From assembly GCA_964607755.1 (NCBI GenBank), contig CAZSMC010000003.1, forward strand, positions 69,175 to 133,174: a DNA stretch of 64,000 bases. The letters run 5' to 3'. The stretch's first letter is position 1, and every line of letters starts with the position of its first letter. This DNA is from CAZSMC01 sp964607755 (GTDB taxonomy: Bacteria; Zhuqueibacterota; Zhuqueibacteria; Residuimicrobiales; Krinioviventaceae). The position numbers were made by a program, and so were the translations under genes. Shown here in pieces: positions 47,313 through 57,876 of this stretch. The notes under the pieces are model-generated. The model made no database searches. It saw only the letters and a program-made list of their open reading frames with translations, and was not told the DNA's origin.

Positions 47313-48668
47313 CTATAAAGTAATATCAAGCTCTTTTTTCAATCTATCCACATCTATATAAATTGTTCCATCTTGTTTTTTCTTCGATTCAAGATTCTCA
47401 AATTCTTTCAGCCATTGAATGAGCAATGGCAATGAATCAGGATCCTTCCGCGCCTCTCTGGGAGTCTTGTTGTTCAGCATGGGTATCTTTTCGTCTATAA
47501 TATGAGTTACATAATCATGGACAAGTTGTTTCTCAATTTTTTCTCTTAGCTCTTTGTCCACTTGCTGAGGTTCAGGTTGTGGTTCTTCCTGTTTTGGAGT
47601 CTGCGATTTAATGAGCCGTTTAAAGGTGATGTGATGATCAAACAACCGGGGAAGCCTCGACTTTGCGTATTCGGCTAATTCTAAAGAGTGCACAGTGAGT
47701 CTGGCAAGATATGGATCAACGGCAAAGTTGCCTAAAAGTTCGACACCTGTTTTCTGGCCATCCTCATCGTATTGTGCCATACTGGTTACAATGCCTTCCT
47801 GATTTGTCAAACGAATTTTATTGATTTCATCTTCTTGTCCACTTGTCAACCAATTGAATTGGAATTGCGGCATATGTTGTTTTTTGTTTTTGCGATCTCT
47901 TTTTTCGGTTTGTTCGCTGAATTCAAATTCTTTCAAATCTTTTAACCTGTTTAACACAGCATTTATATCTCGCACATTAAAAATAACATCCCTGGGATCA
48001 AACTCACCAAAAGCTGTAAATATTTTTCTGTTTGTATTCTGCTCCTCAATCTCGTGTTGAATATTAAAAAAGACCTCCCAACGGTCCTTGGCAAAATGGG
48101 AATAATCATCATCTCCATATTCTGTACGGTATTTTATGAATTCTTCAGCTAAACGATCGAGAATATAATTTCGATATCGCGGTAAAAAGACTCGCATCGT
48201 CCCTGTTGCAAAATATTGGTCTTTCCATGGATAACACCGTGCCACAAAGATGTCCCATTTTGTCAGAGAATGAGAGGTACTGATGTCTTTTAAAAAGAAT
48301 CTGTTTTCCGTAAAAATTGATTGAATTTCAATTCCCTTTCCTGGCTGTGGTTCAATCGCCTCGTAAAAGTCCAGATGAGATTGCGCCCAGGATGCCATCT
48401 GCGCTAATTCCTCTTTGGTGAATTTGTGTGAATAATTGTTGACAACCCATGATAGAAACCAATCATCAAGTTCCTCATAGAAATAGTCTGTAAAAGCGAT
48501 GTCGCATAACAACATCGCATCGGTAGATTGCCTGTCTTTTTTTTTCATGCGTTTTTTAAAAGACTGCTCGGATTCGTTGAAAATTATTGGGACCAGCTCG
48601 GAAAAGTGTTTCATCAGATTGGTTTGGTAATGGAAAATATCTGATACTTTTTTCTCATACGTTGCCAT
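47313..48668 (-). CDS. Uncharacterised soluble protein, 451 residues
   Basis: No family name is certain. The protein is soluble, with many aromatic and acidic residues and no signal peptide. Near the C-terminus KIPMLNNKTPREARKDPDSL resembles the short helical motif (L-x-G-x-TPREA) that ends many SEC-C/DUF-type and Xre-antitoxin-like proteins, here after a Gln/Pro/Glu-rich linker (PKQEEPQPEPQQ). ATG at 48668 is chosen because AGAGGT lies 6 nt upstream; the ATG five codons earlier lies before that site. It stands alone between ppdK and a hairpin cluster. Expressed-gene likelihood is high; the function is unknown. Confidence 0.7.
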   Translation of the reverse strand: MATYEKKVSDIFHYQTNLMKHFSELVPIIFNESEQSFKKRMKKKDRQSTDAMLLCDIAFTDYFYEELDDWFLSWVVNNYSHKFTKEELAQMASWAQSHLDFYEAIEPQPGKGIEIQSIFTENRFFLKDISTSHSLTKWDIFVARCYPWKDQYFATGTMRVFLPRYRNYILDRLAEEFIKYRTEYGDDDYSHFAKDRWEVFFNIQHEIEEQNTNRKIFTAFGEFDPRDVIFNVRDINAVLNRLKDLKEFEFSEQTEKRDRKNKKQHMPQFQFNWLTSGQEDEINKIRLTNQEGIVTSMAQYDEDGQKTGVELLGNFAVDPYLARLTVHSLELAEYAKSRLPRLFDHHITFKRLIKSQTPKQEEPQPEPQQVDKELREKIEKQLVHDYVTHIIDEKIPMLNNKTPREARKDPDSLPLLIQWLKEFENLESKKKQDGTIYIDVDRLKKELDITL

Positions 48669-48820
48669 CAATATACCTCTCATGTTTTCGCTAATAAAAT
48701 CTATGTCCTGTTACGATAAGAGAAAAATATGAAATATGCAAGTTGCGATTACACTTGATTCATTTTTTGTGAGGAACGGATTGTTGTAAAAGCTCAGGCT
48801 TGTGGAAGTTTTTATATTTG

Positions 48821-48953
48821 GGCACTAAAGTGCCTGTTAAAGAATCTCAATAATAACCCCCACTTGTATGGGGGTCAAAATATTGCCCCGAGCTTTAGCT
48901 CGGGGTTAAAGATGACCTTTCAACATAATGAGCTTTAGCCCATTATGTTGAAA
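48821..48953. repeat. Cluster of four hairpins in 133 bp
   Basis: Four perfect inverted repeats follow one another. GGCACT/AGTGCC (48821-48834, loop AA); ACCCCCA/TGGGGGT (48856-48875); CCCCGAGCT/AGCTCGGGG (48886-48905, 2-nt loop); and a 13-bp stem from TTTCAACATAATG and its complement (48918-48953) with loop AGCTTTAGCC. Three of the four have CTAAAG or its complement CTTTAG at the tip while arm sequences are unrelated. The surrounding 48684-49060 holds no gene apart from the leader of the next CDS. Confidence 0.75.
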
Positions 48954-49063
48954 TGCTATAAAGATTTCCTCCCATCAGTGAGCTTTTACGGATTGTTTCT
49001 AAAATTGCTTGCTTTTTTGAGTGGATGTTTTAAATTGAACTAACCACTAACAGGGAGGCTATG

Positions 49064-51322
49064 ATGAAATTTTTACTTTGTCTTTTGTGCTGCACGAATG
49101 TTCTTTACTCCCAAATAATTATCGATCATACCTGCACAGATATCACCCACATCCCGCAAACAGCCATCGAAAATGCCAAAGCATCGTTGCATATTGCCTA
49201 CGGGCACACATCGCATGGCAGTCAAATCACCGACGGCATGCGCGGATTGATCGAGTTTGCCAACAACGGCGGCAAAGGACTTGCATTGCCGGACAATATT
49301 TTTGCCTTTAATAACGGCGGCAGCAATGGCGCGCTCGATCTTGAAGAAGGCGATGGCTACGGGGACGGCTGGCTGGATCACGATTGCGGATACTATCCCA
49401 ATTGGGTGGAAGAAACCCGCGAGTATCTGGATGATCCGTCGCACGCGGACGTGAATGTGATCATGTGGTCGTGGTGCGGTCAAGCTTCCGGGTATTCTGA
49501 AACTCAAATGATGGATCAATATCTGCAGCCCATGTCCCGGCTCGAACAGGATTCCCCGGATGTGACGTTCGTTTACATGACTGGTCACGCTGACGGTTCC
49601 GGTTTATCCGGAACGCTGCACCAGCGAAATCAACAAATCCGAGAATATTGTGAGCAAAACGGCAAAGTGCTGTTCGATTTTTACGATATCGAGTGCTATG
49701 ACCCGGATGGTCATTATTTCGGCGATCTATATGTGGATGATGCCTGTAATTATGACGGCGGTAACTGGGCGATCGAGTGGCAGAATTCACACACGCAAGG
49801 TGTGGATTGGTATGACTGCGGCTCGGCGCACAGTCAGCCGCTCAATGCCAATCAAAAAGCGTATGCAGCCTGGTGGTTGTGGGCGCGACTCGGTGGCTGG
49901 ACTGGTCCGGTGCAGGACGAAACGCCGCCAACTGCTCCTCAAAACCTGATAGCAACTGCTGTGAGTGGGACACGAGTTGATCTGCAATGGGATGCGAGCG
50001 AGGACCCTGAATCCGGTGTGTCGCAGTACCGCATTTATAGTAATGGTCAGGTATTATCGCATATTTCAGCCACCAGCTTTTCCGATGAAACCTGTCTGCC
50101 TGATAAAACCTACACCTATCGCGTTGCAGCAATTAACGGTGCCGGGCTCGAATCGCCAAAAAGTGCGGCCGTGCAAGCCACAACACTTTCGGACACACAG
50201 TCACCGTCTGTTCCTAGCGGACTTAGCGCCACGCCGGTGTCGTCAAATCAAATTGATGTGGCCTGGCACGCCTCGACGGATAATTCTGCTGTTGCCGGAT
50301 ACGTTATCTACCGCGACGGGATTGAAATCGCCCAAACCGATGCTACCACGTATTCCGATGTCTCCTTGTCGCCGGCAACGACTTACATTTATCAGGTTGC
50401 AGCTTTCGATCCAGCGGGCAACTCTTCTGATTTATCTGCATCTGTAAAAGCCACCACGCTTGATCCCTCGAATGAGAAAAATACCATTCATTTAGAAAAC
50501 GAAAATCAAGTAAACGACAGTTTCCTGTTTGCTGACAGTCCGAATAGCAATTACGGTGGCGAGCCTTATCGTAGCAGCATCGATCATTTTATTATCAATT
50601 TCAATTTGCCGGATGAATTAAAGGGTAAACGAGTTCTTGAGGCGAAACTTGGTTTTTACGTGTGGAATCAAACCAATTATCACGAAAACGAGCATTTGAA
50701 AATCTATTGCGTCACCCGGCCCTGGCTGGAAAACGAGGTGACCTGGATGCGCGCTCAGGAAGATTCACTGTGGAGGACGCCAGGCGGTGATTGCGACCTT
50801 GACATGCCGGTTGCCAGCATTCTGCATCAATTTGGTGAAGAACATTGGGACCATACATTCTATCCGGAAGCCGATATCACGCCGGTTGTTCAACAATGGG
50901 TGGACGGGACGCGGGAGAATTGCGGATTGCTGGTAATCAATGACGGCCAAACGCAAATTGGGTTCAAGGCGAGCGAGTATAATGAGAATCACCGGCCCTA
51001 TCTTGATGTGACCTATATCGATAAAAACGCGACAGGGGTGGAAGAAATACAGGCCGCAAAAGATTTTATTCTATGTTCAAACTATCCAAATCCTTTTAAT
51101 AGCAGTACAACCATTCAATTCAACGTGCCAAAAGAGCAATTTGTCGAATTAACAATTTTCGATGTGCAAGGTCATAAAGTGCGTATGTTGATCTCTGAAA
51201 GAGTGCAGCCTGGTGTGCACCGGGTTCCGTTCAAGGCAAAGAATTTGCCAACCGGGATTTACCTGTACACTTTATGCACAGGAGATGACCGGTTAACCCG
51301 AAAAATGATACTCGTTAAATGA
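49064..51322 (+). CDS. Large modular secreted protein: uncharacterised hydrolase-like domain, 2 FN3, DNRLRE, T9SS tail
   Basis: A 752-residue protein. Signal peptide about 1-17. Residues about 18-290 form an uncharacterised domain with IAYGHTSHGSQITDGMRG, VIMWSWCGQASGYSETQ and VTFVYMTGHADGSGLSG, a His/Ser/Asp pattern that recalls SGNH-type hydrolases but is not a clear match. Two fibronectin type III domains follow (about 295-385 and 390-475), then a DNRLRE-type beta domain (about 480-650, with WLENEVTWMRAQEDSLWRTP) and a T9SS sorting domain (YPNPFNSSTTIQFNVP to RKMILVK). GGGAGG five nt upstream favours the second ATG (49064). Likely an extracellular polysaccharide-acting protein. Confidence 0.85.
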   Translation: MKFLLCLLCCTNVLYSQIIIDHTCTDITHIPQTAIENAKASLHIAYGHTSHGSQITDGMRGLIEFANNGGKGLALPDNIFAFNNGGSNGALDLEEGDGYGDGWLDHDCGYYPNWVEETREYLDDPSHADVNVIMWSWCGQASGYSETQMMDQYLQPMSRLEQDSPDVTFVYMTGHADGSGLSGTLHQRNQQIREYCEQNGKVLFDFYDIECYDPDGHYFGDLYVDDACNYDGGNWAIEWQNSHTQGVDWYDCGSAHSQPLNANQKAYAAWWLWARLGGWTGPVQDETPPTAPQNLIATAVSGTRVDLQWDASEDPESGVSQYRIYSNGQVLSHISATSFSDETCLPDKTYTYRVAAINGAGLESPKSAAVQATTLSDTQSPSVPSGLSATPVSSNQIDVAWHASTDNSAVAGYVIYRDGIEIAQTDATTYSDVSLSPATTYIYQVAAFDPAGNSSDLSASVKATTLDPSNEKNTIHLENENQVNDSFLFADSPNSNYGGEPYRSSIDHFIINFNLPDELKGKRVLEAKLGFYVWNQTNYHENEHLKIYCVTRPWLENEVTWMRAQEDSLWRTPGGDCDLDMPVASILHQFGEEHWDHTFYPEADITPVVQQWVDGTRENCGLLVINDGQTQIGFKASEYNENHRPYLDVTYIDKNATGVEEIQAAKDFILCSNYPNPFNSSTTIQFNVPKEQFVELTIFDVQGHKVRMLISERVQPGVHRVPFKAKNLPTGIYLYTLCTGDDRLTRKMILVK

Positions 51323-51334
51323 AGCCAGGACAAT

Positions 51335-51362
51335 CGTAGTACACCTCTCAGGTGTGCTACAA
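51335..51362. repeat. Interspersed palindrome, GTAGYACACCT family, copy 2
   Basis: CGTAGTACACCT and AGGTGTGCTACA pair with a 3-nt CTC loop, with one mismatch. It begins 13 nt after the stop of the modular secreted protein. Copy 1 is at 19484-19516 beside the xylanase stop. Confidence 0.65.
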
Positions 51363-51499
51363 ATTTGAAAATTGTATTTTCTGCAATACAGCGTCTTGCT
51401 TCATCCACAAATATATTTAACATACGGAAATTCAAAATGATGAATCACAAGACAAAAGCAAGCCGGGCCAATAATGACCCGGCCAACACCATCAACTCA

Positions 51500-52591
51500 T
51501 CACTTTATCAAAATCGACGTCAACTCCTCAATCGGCTCCAGCGTTTCCGCATCCACCGCCGGAAAGTCGTTTTTATAATTCCAGTGCGCCCAGGCAATGT
51601 CGTGTTTATCGAAAATGGCAATCATATCGCGGTACCATGCTTGTCGTGTGGACATGTCTGTTGTCGGGTAACAGCCAAACTCACCGCAGAACAGCGGCAG
51701 GTTGTGTTCCTGTGCCACTTCAACTGCCTGTAGAATGTCCTCCTCAATTCGTTTTTTATCCCAATAGCCGTTTCGTTCTTTGACGATTTGCAGTTCGTCC
51801 GGATCAAGGTTTGTGTATGTTGTCGTGTCCACCAGCATACCCGGATAATTGATCTCCACGGTCAAATCCTCCAGATTGGTCCACGGCGCTTGATAATGCG
51901 TTAGCAAAAACGGTTCGTAGTAATGAAAACTGAGAATGATGTTTTCGTCGCCATCCGGCACCCGAAGGTCCTTGAAGGTGCCAACCGTCTGCCAGTTGTT
52001 GGATCCCATGATGATCGTGCGTTCCGGTTCCAGTTTGCGAATCTCAGAAATAACCCAGTTGATCAAATTGTTCCAATCATCCGGATTTTCGGAAACTGCT
52101 TCGTTCAGCGGTTCATAGGCCAGCTTGTCGTTGGGATAATCTTTTAGCTCGGCTGACAGTTGCTTCCAAAATGAAATGAATTCTTCTTGTGCAGATTTGT
52201 CTTCCCATAACTTGCGACTGTCCGGGCGATTGAAATGATGCGAGCGTAAGACATGTAAATCGATAATGATGCGCAAATCATGTTTGAATGACCATTGAAT
52301 AGCGTTGTGCATCAATTCCCACGCCTCTGGATGTTTGTTTCCCTCTTTGTCCCACATTTGCACTTCGTCAATGGGAAGACGGACATGATCAAATCCCAAT
52401 TCGTCGATTTTGGCAAAATCTTTTTCCAGCATGTACTGCTTGCGTTCCTCACCGCGTTTGTCCGTTTGTGACAACCAATGACTGGCATTCAAGCCGCGAT
52501 GAAGGACAAAACCTTCCTTTTTATCATCTTGCGCGCAACTGAACAAGCCGATAAAAAGCATAAATAAAGTTGCTCTTCTCAGTAAATTCAT
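51500..52591 (-). CDS. GH5-family lipoprotein glycoside hydrolase (cellulase-like)
   Basis: A 363-residue protein. The N-terminus has a lipobox (FIGLFSCAQDDKK), so it is likely lipid-anchored. The GH5 barrel shows VRLPIDEVQMW, IIIDLHVLRSHHFNRP, acid/base Glu in LAYEPLNEAVSENP (near residue 163), FSFHYYEPFLLTHYQAPW (His/Tyr of the active site, approximated here) and nucleophile Glu in LPLFCGEFGCYPTT (near 300). Typical GH5 substrates are beta-1,4-glucans or mannans. GGAAAGGAG precedes its ATG. The broken sulfatase gene ends 30 nt upstream. Confidence 0.9.
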   Translation of the reverse strand: MNLLRRATLFMLFIGLFSCAQDDKKEGFVLHRGLNASHWLSQTDKRGEERKQYMLEKDFAKIDELGFDHVRLPIDEVQMWDKEGNKHPEAWELMHNAIQWSFKHDLRIIIDLHVLRSHHFNRPDSRKLWEDKSAQEEFISFWKQLSAELKDYPNDKLAYEPLNEAVSENPDDWNNLINWVISEIRKLEPERTIIMGSNNWQTVGTFKDLRVPDGDENIILSFHYYEPFLLTHYQAPWTNLEDLTVEINYPGMLVDTTTYTNLDPDELQIVKERNGYWDKKRIEEDILQAVEVAQEHNLPLFCGEFGCYPTTDMSTRQAWYRDMIAIFDKHDIAWAHWNYKNDFPAVDAETLEPIEELTSILIK

Positions 52592-52620
52592 GATTGCTCC
52601 TTTCCACGTTTAAAGGTGAA

Positions 52621-53268
52621 TTAAAAATGATCACCAAAATATAAAATAGATGCAAGATTTCCAAAAAATATTGTGGAAAAATGATTGATTGGGGCAGGGT
52701 GTGGGCTAAATAAATTGGCAGGTTTGAATACGATCAACCTGTTTGATTTAATTCCATAATCTTCTTTCCAGATTTGCCACACGCACCAGGAATCGAATCC
52801 TGCCTGCAGGCAATGGTCGGGATGAAACTCCAGGCCGGCCAGTTGCCACTTGCCGGTAACCGATGTAGCATAGCCGGCAGCGCGTAGCGTCTGAGCATAG
52901 GTCGGCCATGCTTGCGTATCAACAGCCATGTTACTGCCGACATGAATCGGCAGCACGCTACTGAATTGATGCCGCGGCATGTACGTGCCGGTGTACAAAC
53001 TCATGCGCGACGGCGTGCACACGGGACTCGTATAGGCGCGGGTAAACATCACCCCGTCTTTTGCCATTTTATCCAAATTGGGCGTGTCAGTTTCCAGGCT
53101 GCCATAACAGCCCAGCATTTCATAACCCAGATCATCGGCTACGATCAGCAGGATGTTGGGGCGCTGTTTTCCGGCAGCAGCACAAGCAAGACCGGAAAGA
53201 CATGAACCAAAGGCACAATATTTAACCGCATTTAGAAACGTGCGGCGATTGACCGTATTCTTTTGCAT
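52621..53268 (-). pseudogene. Sulfatase, 3'-truncated remnant
   Basis: The first ~175 residues are a normal exported sulfatase N-terminus: Tat-like NRRTFLNAVKYCAFGSCLSG, metal site NILLIVADDLGYEMLGCYGS, and SPVCTPSRMSLYTGTYMP with the CxPxR motif whose Cys becomes formylglycine. After YGIKSNR (near 52745) the frame turns into sequence without sulfatase features (ANLFSPHPAPINHFSTIFFG) and stops at residue 215, less than half of the usual 450-550. The missing part includes the C-terminal metal ligands, so it cannot be active. A join of unrelated DNA, not a simple frameshift, is suggested. It lies directly upstream of GH5. Confidence 0.8.
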
Positions 53269-53279
53269 AAACTCAAGTC

Positions 53280-53753
53280 CTATTTCACCAGCATTATCTT
53301 GTTAACCGCTTGAAATGTGTTGGCGCTGTTCACAGCATACGCTTTCATCTCATAAAAATAAACGCCAGAGATCAGGTTTGCCGCATTCACTTTTACTTGA
53401 TGATGCCCGGCATCCTGCGGCGCATTCAGCAGCTCCAGAACACGCTCGCCCAACAGATTATACACCGTAAGCGTCACATGCGACACTTTGGGAAGATTAA
53501 ATGAGATACTCGTACCGGCATTAAACGGATTCGGACAGGCCGGTAACAATTCGAAATCAGTTGGTGCCTGACCTTCAGCAAACTCGGTCACATCGCTTTG
53601 TGTTACTTCAGATATCGACACATTATCAATGTAAACATCAGCATTGGAACCGCCAAGGAAAAATACAAGCAGTGCGTTCGGGTCCGATGGTTTGGACATG
53701 TTAAAATCGAATGCAGGAACGATCGCGACCGCCTCGGCGTTTGAATGAAAAAA
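53280..53753 (-). pseudogene. Orphan T9SS C-terminal domain with end of a carbohydrate-binding module
   Basis: The frame is open from 53753 (just inside a TGA) with no sensible start codon until an internal ATG at 53699. It reads AFDFNMSKPSDPNALLVFFL and DVYIDNVSISEV, the last strands of a CBM-like jelly roll, then a full T9SS type A tail (CPNPFNAGTSISFNLPKVSH to NKIMLVK). The enzyme part that should precede it is missing, and the DNA upstream is the leader of the divergent AbgT gene. It is the 3' end of a lost secreted enzyme. An ATG-started 139-residue product would lack a signal peptide. Confidence 0.78.
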
Positions 53754-53849
53754 TCAGGGGTGGTCTGGGCAGATCCTTTCTTTGGATTTTACTGATAATT
53801 TCTTAATTTTAGACTTTTGTTGTTCCGAAAAAATAGCACAAGAGGTAGT

Positions 53850-55379
<1,530 letters not shown>

Positions 55380-55492
55380 AAAAGCAGGGGGTTGATTCAG
55401 AATGTAAAAAAGCCGGGCAGATATAAAAAACAAATTTCAGAAACAATCCAACAATAAACATCTATGAATCTACCCTACCCGCTACATTTTTT

Positions 55493-55515
55493 AGTAGGTC
55501 ATGACCGCTCCTACT
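55493..55515. repeat. AGTAGGAGCGGTC palindrome family, copy a (imperfect)
   Basis: AGTAGGTCATGACC-GCTCCTACT is the same palindrome as at 55948-55975 with three bases lost from the left arm; both copies are followed by CGCTA. The gap 55380-55747 contains this element and no gene that I can support. Confidence 0.65.
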
Positions 55516-55747
55516 CGCTACGCCTCGACTATTTTTATCATTTACTGCGGGAACAGATGGATGATTTTGGTTATCTTTAATTGAGGTTAAAAATTTAAAA
55601 ACAACTTGTTTTTTGTAGAGTTTTCTTGTTATTTTATCAGAGAAGCGGAAACAGGTGAAAACCCTTTGACAGATTCTGTCGTAGGTACATCCACGATCCA
55701 CAAGTGCGTTTTCTATCACCTTTAACATATCATGAAAGGAGCTCAAA

Positions 55748-55930
55748 ATGCGTACTCTTGCGTGGTTACTCGTTGGACTCTCAGCACTCGCGTTTGTCCT
55801 CGCTGCAGTCACAGTGTTGATAAGCCAAAGTATTCTCGGTGTTGGAGCTGAATCATTTTCGCGGGCATGTACGAACCTGGCACTCATCGCAATAGCGTTA
55901 CTCCTAACTGTTAAAAAAGAAAATGCATAA
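55748..55930 (+). CDS. Small membrane protein, 60 residues
   Basis: A short gene with a near-ideal ribosome site (AAAGGAG seven nt before the ATG). The product has two hydrophobic segments (about residues 5-26 and 38-54) joined by SQSILGVGAESFSR, with a short charged tail (KKENA). No family recognised. It lies alone between two copies of the AGTAGGAGCGGTC palindrome, in a region where longer genes are broken. The strong ribosome site and uniform composition support translation; it could be a small envelope protein or a toxin-like peptide, but nothing proves this. Confidence 0.6.
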   Translation: MRTLAWLLVGLSALAFVLAAVTVLISQSILGVGAESFSRACTNLALIAIALLLTVKKENA

Positions 55931-55947
55931 TGCCCCTGTCGATCTTT

Positions 55948-55975
55948 AGTAGGAGCGGTCGAGACCGCTCCTACT
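55948..55975. repeat. AGTAGGAGCGGTC palindrome family, copy b (perfect)
   Basis: A 13-bp perfect inverted repeat (AGTAGGAGCGGTC, 2-nt GA spacer, GACCGCTCCTACT), followed by CGCTA as in copy a. Diverged or partial copies are at 55493, about 60140 and perhaps 58634-58646. Confidence 0.75.
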
Positions 55976-56144
55976 CGCTAATAAGTTGCGGGATGTCCAT
56001 TTTTATTTTAAGTATCTTTATTCATCAATAAAAATCCGGATGAACCCGAAATAATGAATGTAAATTAATATCCAATTAACTTGCTTGAAATTGATAACTT
56101 ATATTTGCTTATAATACCATGATTAATAAACAGTGAGGTTCAAA

Positions 56145-57818
56145 ATGAGCATAAATCGAAGAGAATTTATAAAGAAGAGTCTTTTGACAACAGCCGGTTT
56201 AGCCGGAGCCGGTCTTCTTTCCTGTAACAAAAAAAGCAAGTCAGAGAAACCTAATATTATCGTTATTATGGCCGATGATATGGGGTTTTCTGATATTGAA
56301 CCTTTTGGTAGTGAAATTCCGACGCCAAATCTATCTGAATTAGCTGACAATGGATATCTTATGACCCAATTTTACAATGCAGCCCGATGTTGCCCGACCA
56401 GAGCTTCACTGCTGACCGGATTATATCCCCATCAGGCTGGTATAGGAGCCATGAATAGTGCCAAGAAAGATTCTGAAGGTAAAGTATTACCGGCTTATCG
56501 AGGCTACCTGAATGATCAATGCGTTACGATTGCTGAGGTGCTAAAATCAAAGGGATACCAAACCGGAATATCGGGAAAATGGCATGTGGGAACTGCTGAA
56601 AAATACTGGCCGGCAAAACGGGGCTTTGACAAATCGTTCGCTTATATTAATGGCGCTGCCGATTTTTTTGATCCCCTGGAGCCCTGGTGGAGTGAAAACC
56701 AGCAGTTATACCTTACATTGAATGATAAGGAGATCAAACCCAAAGATGATTTTTATATGACAACTGAGATTTCAGATTATGCTTCAAAATACATCCAGGA
56801 ATTTGCTGAAAATGATTCCCCTTTCTTTCTGTACGTACCCTACACAGCACCGCATTGGCCTTTGCATGCTCTTGAAGAAGATATAGAGAAATTCACCGGT
56901 AAATATAAAAAAGGGTTTAATTATTATCGAAAGAAACGCTACGAAAAACTTGTAGAAATGGGCCTTATTGATTCTTCCTGGCCTCTTTCACCACAATTTG
57001 ACCATCAAAATGATGCAAGAAATGAACTAACGCCGGATTGGGATGAGTTGAGCGAAGAAGAAAAAAATATATGGGACAGGAGAATGGCTGTTTATGCGGC
57101 TATGATCTATAGAATGGACATAGGCATAGGAAAAATAATTAATAAACTAAAAGAAACCGGCGCCTATGAAAACACGCTGATCCTGTTTTTCTCTGATAAT
57201 GGCGGCTGTCATGAACCAATTTATCTCTGGGATTGGGCGCAAAAGAATGAAGGTGAAATAGGCAGTCCTGAATCCTTTGATGGCTATGGCTTTCCCTGGG
57301 CGAATGTTTCAAATACTCCTTTTCGCCTTTTTAAACACTGGACGATGGAAGGGGGAATTGCGACACCCTTTATTGCCCATTGGCCGAAAAAGATTAAGAA
57401 CAAACAAATAGATACCAAAAATGTCGGGCATGTCATTGATTTAATGACTACTTGCGTAGATATAGCCGGGGCTGAATATCCTGACCGGTATAAGGGAAAT
57501 AAAATAAGAGATATGGAAGGCATGAGCCTTGCCCGTCTGTGGGAAGGTAAGGATTTTCCGGAAAGAACGTTATACTGGGAACATGAAGGTAACTGGGCCG
57601 TACGACAGGGCAAATGGAAATTGGTTAACTCTTTTAAAGTACATAGTAAAGTCCGGGATAAAGACGAATTGTATAATATTGAAAAAGATCGAGTCGAAAA
57701 TAATGATTTAGCAGATAAATACCCTGAGAAAGTAAGGGAATTGAAACAGCTATATGAAAAATGGGCCGATAACGTAGGCGTTTATAATTTTTATCGAAAT
57801 GATGAAAATGTTAAATAA
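56145..57818 (+). CDS. Tat-exported arylsulfatase (lipoprotein)
   Basis: A 557-residue sulfatase. The N-terminus NRREFIKKSLLTTAGLAGAG followed by LLSC is a twin-arginine signal with a lipobox. Metal site NIIVIMADDMGFSDIEPFGS, and RCCPTRASLLTGLYPHQAGI carries CxPxR (near residue 80), whose Cys is converted to formylglycine. GKWHVGTAEKYWPAKRGFDK and TLILFFSDNGGCHEP complete the active site. The C-terminal subdomain (WAVRQGKWKLVNS) is present, so it is full length. ATG at 56145 has GAGG seven nt upstream. It probably removes sulfate from polysaccharides, together with the neighbouring hydrolases. Confidence 0.92.
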   Translation: MSINRREFIKKSLLTTAGLAGAGLLSCNKKSKSEKPNIIVIMADDMGFSDIEPFGSEIPTPNLSELADNGYLMTQFYNAARCCPTRASLLTGLYPHQAGIGAMNSAKKDSEGKVLPAYRGYLNDQCVTIAEVLKSKGYQTGISGKWHVGTAEKYWPAKRGFDKSFAYINGAADFFDPLEPWWSENQQLYLTLNDKEIKPKDDFYMTTEISDYASKYIQEFAENDSPFFLYVPYTAPHWPLHALEEDIEKFTGKYKKGFNYYRKKRYEKLVEMGLIDSSWPLSPQFDHQNDARNELTPDWDELSEEEKNIWDRRMAVYAAMIYRMDIGIGKIINKLKETGAYENTLILFFSDNGGCHEPIYLWDWAQKNEGEIGSPESFDGYGFPWANVSNTPFRLFKHWTMEGGIATPFIAHWPKKIKNKQIDTKNVGHVIDLMTTCVDIAGAEYPDRYKGNKIRDMEGMSLARLWEGKDFPERTLYWEHEGNWAVRQGKWKLVNSFKVHSKVRDKDELYNIEKDRVENNDLADKYPEKVRELKQLYEKWADNVGVYNFYRNDENVK

Positions 57819-57876
57819 AATGTGTAAACATTCTCAACAAGTCATTAGTGTCCGGTTAAGTTTAAAAAAGTGCTAA

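Noticed and set aside
48821..48953. CRISPR array
   Set aside because: The four hairpins have different sequences and no constant direct repeat with spacers; no cas genes in the window.
55462..55887. 141-codon minus-strand frame across the small membrane protein gene
   Set aside because: Overlaps the palindromic repeat and the well-signalled 60-codon gene on the other strand; no domain.
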